From Deuterostichococcus epilithicus (taxonomy: Eukaryota > Chlorophyta > Trebouxiophyceae > Prasiolales > Stichococcaceae): a DNA stretch of 64,000 nt. The position numbers and the translations under genes were made by a program. Each line of letters starts with the position of its first letter. The stretch's first letter is position 1. Where the stretch lies: positions 434,001-498,000 of the forward strand of contig JAVTLE010000015.1 in NCBI GenBank assembly GCA_033439295.1. The letters run 5' to 3'. A model generated the notes under the pieces. That model saw nothing but the letters and a program-made list of their open reading frames with translations. It was not told where the DNA came from and did no database searches. Below are positions 14,501 through 24,568 of the stretch, in pieces.

Positions 14501-17500
14501 TGGATGCAGAACTTGTAAATAAGCGCACCTTGCCGTGCTGTAGGCCCATGATCTGCTTGATGTTCTGGATCTCGGTGTTGTTGGTGATCTGCAGCGCGTT
14601 GGCGTCTCGCACATTGAGCAGTTTGCCCCTGTGTACGGAGCAGCGCCATCCGTCAGCTCAACGTGGGACGCTTGGAAAATGCAGAGTGGCGCCTGCAAAC
14701 AGATCAGCAGCAACAGCGTGAAGCCTGTCTGGCACATAGCAGGTGGAAGGTCATGTGCAGACAACATCCCACAGGAGCTGCAGGGGCGACGTACCGCAGC
14801 GGGAAGACGCCAAAGCGGTCGCGTCCAACGACGGACAGCCCCGCGACGGCCAGCGTCTTGGCGGAGTCCCCCTCTGTCAGGATGAGCGTGCAGTCCTGCG
14901 AATGCTTGGTGCCGGCGTCGTTGGCGTCGTCCAGCTTGGCGATGCCTGCGTGCAGGGGGGATTTATGGGTATGAAGTGCAGCGGCACCGTCCAAATGTGC
15001 GTCCGCGCGTTGATATATAGGTCGGGGCCCCTGGCTGACGCGGGTGCACAGCACGAGCAGCGCACAGCGACAGGCCGCCAGCGGCAGCGTCTTGCTAGGG
15101 GCGCCTGAACGCATCTGCACCCGCTGGCCCCGCCACGCCGAGCCACTGTAGGCTGACGAGCGCCAGCGGCCGACGCCAGCACCCCAGCACTTCACGACGA
15201 AGTGGCAGGACAGCACGCACATGCTCCTGGACGGTTGAGCATTCTCAGCCGGTCGAGGCCCGACTTGAACCCTAAGCGCACCAACGAGGCGGCTGCGCTT
15301 TGCGCCGTCGCCCTTTTTCAGGCCCCGCTCCTCCTTGGACTTTGCAAAAGACGTCACCAGGTCCACCACGCCGCAGGCCGCTATCTTCTTCAGCAGCCCG
15401 TCCTCCAGCTCGCACTTGGAGCCGAAGCTGGCCACCCGCAGCGTCAGCGTGTCCTTGGTCTGCGGGCGGCGGGGGCAGGAAGCTCGGGTGAGGCGCGTCA
15501 GAGTTGCCAGGGTTCCGAGTCTTTGGAGGGCTGGGGACTGCAGTGCGCGCGAGCTCCGGCAGGCTGCAGGTGACGGAGCTGCACCATGCGCGATCAACAG
15601 AGCCGGCTGCAGTCTGCCGATGGTGCAGACCTGGAGAGGCCGCAGCAGGGGTCGGGACTGATGCCACGCACATGCACAAGGATCTGGCGTGGGGACATGG
15701 GAGGGGGCGGCACCGGGCTGCGGCGCGGACCTGGGAGTCGAAGGTGGGATTGTTGATGCGTGCGTTGACGAACACGCGCAGGTGGTTCTTCACCATGTAC
15801 GGCTTGACCTGCGCCTTCTTGTTCTTCTTGGTGATGACCTCCACCACGTACCTGCGTGGACAATGCGTTGGGGCCACGGTCACAGGGAGGAAACAGGAAG
15901 GAAGGAGGCCGTTTCTGTGACCACCTGTGAAGGGCAGAACAGCCTGACTAGTGTCCGAACCTCTTTCAAGACCATATGCCTGGAAATGCTGAGGGTGTTG
16001 CCGCATGCCGCATGCGTGTTCTGGAGAGCGCAGCACATGATGCGCACTTGGTGATCTGGTCCGTGACGTAGTCGACGTGCTTGCCGCCGTTGCTGGTGCA
16101 GATGGCGTTGCAGAAGCTGACCTGCAGCACCCCACAATTTCGGCATCTTGCCGCCACAGCCACAGCCACAAGACTCTGTTGCCTGACTCCGTTCACATGC
16201 ACAGTGCATCATCGCTTCTGCTCTGCTGACGGGTGCGCAGCGTTGGAACCTGTGGTGAGGACCGGAGTGCACCAGCCGAACGAAAGTTCGGCCAACCGCT
16301 ACCTATCCAAGCTCGTGTCACGCAGGAGACGGGCCCGGGCGTCACCTGCTGGAACTGGCCGTCGGAGGGCGCGATGCACACCTCCCACCGCTCATTGACC
16401 TGCTTGTACACGCGCTGCTCACCGCCCTGCGCACGACAGCAGATGGACATCAGCTGAGGCGCATTGACAAAGCCACAAGCACGGATCTGCACCAGCTGCT
16501 CTGGAGGCCTAGAGGTGGACTTGGCAGTCAGGCAGACCCAGGAAGCAGACCATGCTGCAGTGTTGCGACAGGACAGCGTCGCACAAGCAGGCCGACTGCA
16601 TTGCATTCTGAGTCGCACCTTGAGCACGTCGCCCAGGTACAGGTCGCAGTAGTCCTGGAAGGTCTTCACCTTCAGGAGCTCCCCATTGAAGTGCACCTGC
16701 GCAGGCGCCGACACACAATCAAGATGGAGCTCTGTGGAAAGCAGAGCTCGTGCAGCAGCAATAGCACAGCAGCTGGAAAGAGTTGATTGCGCTGCCTGGC
16801 CTGCATGGCGGTGGCAGCAGGACCAGACCAGCACGATGCTGATGCATGGGGCAGAGCTGGAGGTCTGCCCGGCAGTCTCTAGGCGACTTCAACAGGCAGC
16901 AGGGTGGCCTGGAGCCCTATCAAAATCCCTGTACACCCCACCTTGACATGCTTGCCCAGGACGCCGGCCATGTCGTACACGCGCTTGCGCAGCAGCGCGA
17001 CGCTGTCCTCTTCCAGCGCCGCCATACCGAAGCGTGCCAGGTCTGGCTTGAACGTGATCTACGTGGCAGAGGGAGGTTGTGAAGGGGTGTAGCGCTGTCA
17101 TGCTGGCTGGCTGAATGTCCTGCTGCCATATACCATGTAATTGCCCTAGGAGATTGGTCATGGCAGCCACTCAAGCCCGAGTTCCCTGACAGCGAGCCCG
17201 AGATTCCAGTTGCTGTGCATACTCGGAGGTGCGCCGCCGCGCCGGTTCTGCAGCCATGGCCATGCAGCTGTAGCTCCGACATCGTCAGCAAAGATTTGAT
17301 ATCGCTAGCTGCAGCACCCCGATGAGGCACAGGCTGCTGGGCGCACGGGGCAGCACACCTTTGTCCAGTTGTCCTTGGCGGCGCAGTCGGTGATGCGCGG
17401 CTCCTCGGCGACGCTCATGTTGTTGCGGAAGACCTGCTTGTAGCGCTTGCCGGTGTTGGCTCCGTCAGCGGTCTCCACTACGAACTCCAGGGAGTAGGCA

Positions 17501-18600
17501 TTGGCCAGCTTGGCGCCGTAGCCGTTGCGCCCTCCGGTAGTCTGCAGCAGGTCACAGGGGGTCGAAAGGGAGTGGACAGGAACATCAATCGGCTGTGCAA
17601 TGGAGCAAGTGCAGCAGGCGCGACACAACTTCACGTGCACTGCAGCAAGGTCGACACGAGTGCTTCCGTTGATTTGGTTCGTAGCTGCACTGCCCCAACG
17701 AGCATACCCCACCGTCCAGCGCAGCAGCAACCAGTTTGTCAGACAAGAACGCCGCACATGAGGCGCGAGGGCTCACCTTCTGCTCGTTATCGTCGTAGTT
17801 GGAGCCCGTCAGCAGCTGGCCGAAGATCATGTGCGGCAGCCACACCTTCTCAACCTTGTGCATCTCCACCGGGATGCCGGGCCCGTCATTGTACACGCTG
17901 ATGGTGCCCGCCTCCTGCGCAAAAGAGTTTCAGCATCGCAATCCATGGTTGCAGGTCGCTGCCTGCCTTGATAAGGGTTACCTGCCATCGACACCAGGGC
18001 GACAATGCTGGAACGCAGCCAAGAATGCGCCCATAGCGATATGACGGCAGCAGGATGCGAGAGCGTCAGGAGACAGTCCCACCACGTCGACGGCGACCTT
18101 GAGGACGGTCATGACCAGGGGCGAGCCCAGCGGGTTGCGGGCGCTGTGGTCCGCCGCGTTGACGATGACCTCGTCAGCGATCTTGTAGAAGCCCGGCGTG
18201 AACGTGATGGGCTTGTGGATCATCTTCACCCCGTCGTGCACCCACATGGCCAGCTGCTGCATCTCAACGCTGCCGATGTACGTGTCTGGGCGTGCCAGGA
18301 TGTGCTCCAGCTGCGTCATCTTCTTGTATACATCCTCGATGGCCTTGCCCGCCGGCTTGGCCACATTGGCAGCGCTGCTGGGCGCCAGCGCGGCGCGAGG
18401 CGCTGCAGCCGCGGCCTTCGACTTGGCCTTCCCCGCCTGCACGCCGGCAGGGGCAGTCGTCAGCAGGTTCCGAAAGGCGTGGGTCCATCCCGCAGGTGGA
18501 GTCTGGAATTTGTGGGGAGTCAGCGCATGCAGTCTGACATCTGCAGCATGCTGTTCACCTTGGCATTCTGCGGCGCAACAGCTGTCATGGCCTCCTCCAT
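5597..18600 (-). CDS. TOP2: DNA topoisomerase II (type IIA)
   Basis: ATP-driven nuclear enzyme that passes one DNA duplex through another during replication and chromosome segregation. Thirty-six exons close to 1590 residues: 18600-18559, 18502-18086, 17914-17777, 17541-17359, 17058-16942, 16696-16619, 16426-16346, 16121-16048, 15851-15731, 15459-15282, 14945-14795, 14628-14529, 14215-14045, 13845-13759, 13626-13530, 13246-13104, 12832-12707, 12383-12251, 12020-11864, 11595-11436, 11187-11110, 10856-10662, 10511-10454, 10308-10184, 9946-9791, 9353-9240, 8876-8679, 8443-8339, 8104-8022, 7805-7666, 7436-7277, 7008-6933, 6750-6597, 6433-6357, 6191-6063, 5767-5597. Seen: GHKL ATPase loop [10 protein letters not shown] (about 202-211), TOPRIM EGDSAKT (about 501) and DQDHDGSH (about 578), and catalytic Tyr in SPRYIFTRL (about 830). 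The last 400 residues are a charged tail alternating Lys/Ala/Pro runs with acidic patches. Five introns seem to use GC donors. Divergent from the scramblase. Confidence 0.97.
14296..14343 (-). repeat. Decayed copy of a TOP2 exon start inside the preceding intron
   Basis: On the minus strand this intronic stretch reads [17 protein letters not shown]. It is clearly related to the start of the exon at 14215, [17 protein letters not shown]. The nucleotide similarity runs about 48 bases and then stops. It lies just upstream (in transcript order) of the real exon, which encodes the TOPRIM DQDHD motif; the copy lacks that motif. Confidence 0.7.
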
Positions 18601-19051
18601 GCTGCCGAAAGCTTGCACTTGTTGAGGCTGGATTGTTCTGTGGTCCGATGCAGACAGCCCTAGGCTAGAGCTGCGCACATGCTGGCATTTCGGCTGGCGC
18701 CCCTTCGCAAGCTCCTAGCACACGCAAGGGAATAAGGCCGCACTGGAGACAAGGGAGACTGTTGTGCGGTGTCGGAGCTTGCATCTGTCGATGTGTTTGT
18801 ATTTTGAGTCCCCGCAAGCCACGTGGGCCCCGTGACCGCATCAGGCCAAAGTGCAGGAGGCCAACAGCGCACGTTACGGGTGTTCATTACGTCTCAACAT
18901 TTAGCAGCTGATTATTGACTTGGTAGATAGATCGTTGCAGGGTAGTCACACAGAAAACCTTTGCTTGGCAAACGAAGAGTTCCGGAAGCTCGCACTTCCT
19001 GTTCTATACACGTGGGTCAAATTTGACGACTCGCTGAAGTTACAGACGCCC
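18601..19051. promoter_or_regulatory. Divergent spacer, TOP2 and scramblase
   Basis: The start codons of TOP2 (minus) and the scramblase (plus) face away from each other across about 450 bp, so both promoters must lie here. I see no TATA box or conserved operator that I would stand behind. Confidence 0.5.
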
Positions 19052-22000
19052 ATGAGACGAGCTGTGCATTTGCTCACCTCGTTGAGGCTACTACCCACAG
19101 CCGCACCGGTAGAGCTTCTTGAGCATCCAGAAGCCTTGAGGCAGTCCTGGGCAGCCCTGCCAGCGCTCACTGCTCTTGCTCAGTCCTCCCGCAGCTTTCA
19201 CGGCGCTCACGACGGCAGATGCAATCTAGCGTCGCAGCAATGCAGCTCACCATGGCCAGCATGCTCGCCCACCGCCGCACATTCGCAAGCTCCCAGCCTG
19301 CCGCGCAGGAGCTTCGCGACCAGGCCCCGCCCCAACAAGCGGGTGCAGGCTGCCCTGGAGCGCCAGCGGAAGGAGCAGCAGCGGCAGGCTCAATCGGCCC
19401 CTGTGACGTATGATGCAGAGCCTGTGCCGGCGGAAGGCACCGCCGGGCCGGGCTCCGAGGTGGTGCCGTCAGAGTCTCAAGCAGACGCCGTGGATGTGAG
19501 TCTTGCATAATATTGGAGGTCTTACCCAACCTGCAATGTGCATGGTTTGGTTTTCGCATGAGCTGTCGTTGGTGACCACAAGGACGTTGCAATGCTTCAG
19601 CAAAGCTCAAGACTTTGTGCATTGCGCGCCTGCAGATCGCCAAGGTGGTGGACCACCCAGCGCTGATCATTACCCGCAACATAGAATGGTGAGTCTTGTG
19701 CAACATGTTATAGCAGATAGCAAAGCAAGCGACCGTGGCGCGCTTACCCCGCCTCCGCATCTGCGCAGGGGCACCGTCATCCTGGGCTTTGAACAGTGCA
19801 ACAAGTACACCGTCCTCAACGAGCAAGGTAAGACCAGAAATTGTCACAGATCAATGCCGTTCTCCTGCTGAGTCACGAGATTCGGAGAACTCGTCAGCCA
19901 CCACATTGCAGTCGCCTGTCAAATGCTGAAACCATGGCGACGCACGCTATGAACCCACAGTTTGCGTCGCACATCCTGCAGGGGAGACTGTCGCATTGCT
20001 GGCCGAGGAGGGCGGCGGCATGGGCACAGCGGTCGGGCGGCAGCTGCTGCGTCGTCGGCGGCCATTCACAGCGACAGTTTTCACCCCGGACGGCTCGCAG
20101 ATCATCTGCCGTGTGCGGCGCCCCTTCTACTTCATCAACGTGAGCGGCTCCACAAAATGTATACGCGGCAAGGGATTTGCCTTGGAGTGGCGCCTTACAT
20201 GGACCTAGGCGCTGGACATGCACTCGCCAACAACTCTTAGGATATTGAAGTTGGGCTGATCTGCATCAGCTTGCAACATTAGACACGCCGTACAAAGCAA
20301 GCTTGCGGCCTTGGGCGTCCACTGGCACTGAGGCAATGCTTATACAGTTGTCTGGCGCCGTCATGTGGAGCTCCGCCTTGATCGAGAAGCTCCATCTTGA
20401 TAAAAAACGGCAATGGCGCCGTGACACCAACAGCCTCTGGAGTGTTGGGAAAACTGGTCACCAAGTGGACATCTTGATGAATCAAGGAGGCGCCATGACT
20501 CATTGCCCGTCATGCAGAGCTCCATCTTCATCGAGGACGGCACGGGCGCGACGGTGGGCGAGGTCCACCAGCGCTGGCACCTGTGGCGCCGCAAGTACGA
20601 CCTGTACCTGGGGCGCCGCCAATTTGCCACCATCGACGGCGGCCTGCTGGCCTGGGAATTTGTGCTGCGCAACCAGGGTGGCGGTGCGATGAAGTGACGT
20701 TCTATGTGCTGGGAACATTTATTACACTGCCTTGGGTGACCTGAAATATTCGTCCAGTCACGCTTGGGCTGTCAGGCATTTGACGAATGCCGACCGTCGG
20801 GATGCCGCTCGGCAAGATCTCATTACGCAAAACACAGGGTGCTGCCCCGCCTGAGCATGCTCTGCCCGTACGCAGGCGTGCTGGCGCTGATCGACCGTAA
20901 TTTCCAGGGCTTCGGCAAGGAGCTGTTCACCGATGCGGGTGCGTGTGTCAGGATAACAACAAAATGAAGCTGTGGCGGTGACAGCTGTCATGCTGGAAAG
21001 TCTCTGTAAGGCATTTGAGCTGGTCCAGGATGTGGTGCGCCCAAGCGGATGTGACGGGTGCATCCGACACTCGTGTGGTATGGCGCTGTCGCCTGCTGCA
21101 GGCAAGTATGTCGTGCATTTCGGGGAGAGCCCGGCGGCCGCCGCAGAGCACACAGCCAACACCATCGCGGCGGCGCACCCTGACAAGCCGCGGCCGCCAG
21201 TCACGCCGCTGGCCAAGGCACGCAACGAGCTGGCGGTCATCCCCACGCAAGCCGGCAACCAGCTCGTGAGTGAACGTTCAGCCCCTGGTTCTTCTCGATT
21301 CCCAGCTGGTTGGCTCATACATCTGTGTTGACTTTGGCTTTCTCTTGGGACGTCAGAGGCGTTGCCTTGATGAGTATGGCAGTGGCCTCTGTCGCCGGCC
21401 AGCAGCTCCAGACCTGCTCACCCAAAACGTCGTGCATGGCAAGCATGGCAGGCCCTGATATTTTGGGTGCCCGCTGATTCAGGATGTGGTGCGGGGCCTT
21501 GGCATCACTGAGCGGTCTGCCGTGCTAGCGGCAGCCATCTCCATCGACTTCGACTAGTGTGTTTTCTTCTTCAACCATATGCGTCCCTCTGCTATCCCCT
21601 CTTCGTGAGCGCTGCTGCAACTGCATAGCACCTGGTTGCGCAGCTGTTCCTGACGCCTGACGGGGTTGCACTTCGTGGATGCAGCTTCTCGCAGCACTCG
21701 CAGGGATCGGGCATGATGCCCTTCCTCATGCCAATGCCGGTGCCAGCGGTGAGAAGCGACCTAGCTGCCTCCACACTGCCGAACTGCGCACATCATCTCC
21801 GATGCATATTAATACACCTGCTAACCACACGGCATATCATATCGTGTCATATTTGCCGCATTCTAGCAGTGCTGTCAGGCTCCTGCAACACTGAAATGGT
21901 AACTCGCTCGCCATGTACCTGCAGTACCCCGCAGAGGACGCGGGTGAGGTTGGGGAGGGGGCGGAAGGCGGTGCAGCAGGGGGCGGCGGGACAGCTGCAG

Positions 22001-22477
22001 AGGCCGGCGCTGGGGCTGGTGCGCCGCAAATGCTGATGTCATGCTACCTTGCGGTGCCCTTGCTGGCATTCCAGGCTGCCGGCGATTCCTGCTTGGCTTG
22101 TGCGTGACCCTCATCTGGTGTCCCTCCCCTTCCGCCAGTGCCAATGGGAGTGCCATTTCGTCAGCATGCGGGCTCAGCTTTGCATCTTTACAGGGACTGG
22201 TGGCGCCGCGGGAGGCGCCGTCGGCGCCGAGGCAGGCGCGACTGCCGGCGGCGGCGGCTCCGAGGATGCGGCCGCAGACAGCGGCGGCTGGGGCGGCTGG
22301 GGCGGCGGCGGCGGCATGGAGGCAGCAGCGGACGAGGGCACCACTGACCTGGGCGGCGATGATTGGGGCGCCGAAAGCCAGGACTCGGGCTGGGGGGAGG
22401 ATCTGTCGGAAGGCGGCGATGGCGACGGCGGCGGCCTCTTTGGCCAAATCTGGGACGCTATCAACCCTAGCGACTGA
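19052..22477 (+). CDS. Phospholipid scramblase family protein, probably mitochondrial
   Basis: Scramblase-fold proteins (PF03803) move or bind membrane lipids; plant and fungal relatives such as yeast Aim25 are mitochondrial. Eleven exons close to 538 residues: 19052-19495, 19636-19688, 19769-19827, 19982-20139, 20518-20677, 20876-20938, 21102-21265, 21483-21556, 21685-21748, 21925-22018, 22194-22477. The chosen ATG gives an Arg/Leu/Ser-rich N-terminus (MRRAVHLLTSLRLLPT) that resembles a mitochondrial presequence; other starts are possible. Core signatures are VILGFEQCNKYTVLN, TVGEVHQRWHLWRRKYDLYL, IDGGLLAWEFVL, ALIDRNFQGFGKELFTDAG and the closing AAAISIDFDYFSQHS segment. After that comes an extra tail of about 130 residues rich in Gly, Ala, Asp, Glu and Trp with no known domain. 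Tail-to-tail with NDUFS4. Intron 4 holds decayed copies of the next exon's start. The substrate is not deducible. Confidence 0.93.
20351..20495 (+). repeat. Three decayed copies of scramblase exon 5 start in intron 4
   Basis: The real exon 5 begins agctccatcttcatcgagg at 20518. Upstream in the same intron are agctccgccttgatcgag (20369-20386), agctccatcttgataaaa running on to a match of acggcacgggcgc (20388-20420), and acatcttgatgaatcaagg (20469-20487). By hand count the second copy matches 25 of 34 bases. Copies one and two share the atgtggagctcc/atgcagagctcc context of the real acceptor. Confidence 0.65.
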
Positions 22478-22704
22478 GTCGTTGGATAATTTTCATGCAG
22501 GCTGCTGTTGGGCTGGAACTCGTTGAGGTTGTAGAGCAGGTGTGCAGGGACGCAGATGCGTGTGGAGTGGAAATTCTGTGTACACAGCATCAATTTACAG
22601 ATGTTCCGGCAGGCACGACCTGCTGCGCGGCCATGTACAAAGCAACTTCCTCAATGCTCGGTTCAAGACATGCCCGGCTTACACCCCCACCCCGACGATC
22701 GGCC
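22478..22704. other. Convergent spacer, scramblase and NDUFS4
   Basis: Only about 230 bp separates the two stop codons. TGTAA on the minus strand at 22595-22599 could serve NDUFS4. No plus-strand TGTAA was noticed for the scramblase. Confidence 0.45.
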
Positions 22705-24142
22705 TCAGCTGTCCGTCTTCTTCCTGGAGGCGCGCTTGGCGGGCGCCTTCTTGGCAGCCGCCTTTTCCTCCGCCGGCGGCTTGTCATCCGCCTGCTTCGC
22801 GCCCGCCGTCTCGCCGTCCGCCTCCATGTGCATCTCCTCCGTGGCCGGCTGCTTCTTCAGCGGCGACTCCGAGCGCATGCCACCCACAGGGTAGCCGTGC
22901 CGCTTCACGCTGCGCAAACGGAAGGAGCAACGGTTTCACGACCGCTGTGGGACCCGCTGCCTATCGAGCTGTGTCTCTCAGTGCCTGCGGCTGAATCTGA
23001 TGGCCGTGTTGCAGAAGACTTCAGCTCCAGCCGGACAGTTAGCTTTTACAGAGACCCACCCACCGCCAACGTGGTACGGCTTGCGTGCCAGCGGCATCAG
23101 CTGTGCAGTGGTGCATCTCTTTAAAAGCGCTGCAGCACTGTTCCGCTCTGATGCACTCCCGACGTCGTCCAGCAACCCAGCAAGAGAAGTGCTTCACTGG
23201 TTTAAATTACTCAATACTTTCAAGGTCTTTCAGCACAAGGTACGGACGATCTGGCCAACTTCCCAATCGATCCAGATGCGCCACCGCCCACCTGAAGTTG
23301 TCGCCGTAGCCGGCAAACCGCTTCAGGCGGTCCGGCCGCCGCGCGTTGGGCATCCGCACCAGGGGCGTGAACCCCGTCTTCTCCGCGTATGCGATCGCCT
23401 CCTCTTTGGTGTTGAAGGTCAGCGAGGACCGCGCCATGTGCTCCAGCGGGTCCGCCGTCGACGTCCAACCAATGAGAGGATTTTGCCACCTGCGGGAGTG
23501 GCAGTGTGCACTCAAGTTCTTTTCGCCCGACAGCATAGGGTGGGCGAACGGCACTGCGGCAGGATCTGCGGCAGGAATCCCAGAGTCGTCATCAGCAAAG
23601 CGTGATGCTTGATTGCTGGCTGTGGCTGCGCCGTGCGTGCATCCCAGTGGCGTCGAATGGCAGCGGGCGCGGCGGCCACGGACGGGCGAGCGCGCACTTG
23701 TCCTGGACCTCGAACTCGATCTTCCAGGCCGGCCCTTTCGCCTTCAGCGTGGCAGTCTTCCCCTGCCCCTGCTGGCTGGCTGTGCGGGCGGGCGCGTAGA
23801 TGTGCGCCTGCATTGGCACATAATAGACGACTCGAGCGCACAATAACCTGCCACGCAGTGCCAGCCACAGCAGACGCGAGTATGACTCGGATAGAGGTTC
23901 GCATCGAGTACAGCAGCGCAGTCGGAGCACGCTAGTGAGCGCACCACTCGGGACAGGATCTCGACGGGCGTGCCGCTGACTTGCCCAAACTCGCCGCGCT
24001 CGCCAGGCCATGAATCACCCTGCATGCTGGAGGGGTCCGGGAAGATTTTCGTGGCGTCTCCCGCGCATCGCGCTTGCTGCGCCTGGCCGGCGACCTGCCT
24101 CCAGAGCTGCAGGGAACCCCGGATTGCACTCCTGGACTGCAT
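22705..24142 (-). CDS. NDUFS4: Mitochondrial complex I 18-kDa subunit (NDUFS4)
   Basis: Accessory subunit of NADH:ubiquinone oxidoreductase in the matrix arm, needed for late assembly and stability of the NADH-oxidising module. Four exons close to 236 residues: 24142-23945, 23807-23698, 23489-23292, 22909-22705. Family signatures are clear: GTPVEILSRVAHIYAPAR, the WKIEFEVQDKWQNPLIGWTS block, ADPLEHMARSSLTFNTKEEA, and YGDNFSVKRHG near the end. The first 60 residues look like a mitochondrial presequence (MQSRSAIRGSLQLWRQ). Unlike animal NDUFS4, which stops soon after the NF motif, this protein continues about 60 residues, ending in an acidic stretch and then an Ala/Lys/Pro run (KAAAKKAPAKRASRKKTDS). 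That tail resembles histone H1 more than any respiratory protein. It is divergent from RNF121, sharing a spacer of about 430 bp. Confidence 0.95.
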
Positions 24143-24568
24143 GTGTCGTGAGTCAGTGCCCTGCCGCGGGCTCGCGCAAGCAGCTCCTGGTGTCACGCTA
24201 TCGTAAGCAGTCTGCAGAACAGCTGCCTTGCGCAAACTCAGACTGCGGTCTACGCGCACAATGGGGCAGAGGGCAGAGGGCAGCGAGCAAGGAAAACCCT
24301 ACTCTTCAAGTGCTTCAGGGCACGTGCATGCTGTTGGCACAGCGCGCAGGCGCACAATATACTTTCAAGAAGCTGACGGACTGGAAGAGAAACACGACTG
24401 ATTCTCTCGGAACGCTGAGGCGCCAGCAGACAAACTGTATTAGCTGCATCCCCGCTGATCTGCTGCGATCCCGTTCCCCAGCGGACCGTGCACGGCATTT
24501 AGTCCGCATTTACAGATCCGCAAATCGTGGCCGCAATGGTCTGATCAAACCGGACAAGCACCTCTGCC
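24143..24568. promoter_or_regulatory. Divergent spacer, NDUFS4 and RNF121
   Basis: About 430 bp lies between opposite start codons and must contain both promoters. No specific element is recognised. Confidence 0.45.

Noticed and set aside
13736-14767. 343-codon minus-strand open frame
   Set aside because: It reads through TOP2 exons and the introns between them. The exon parts are real TOP2, but the whole frame is not a separate protein; the intron part is where the exon echo was noticed.
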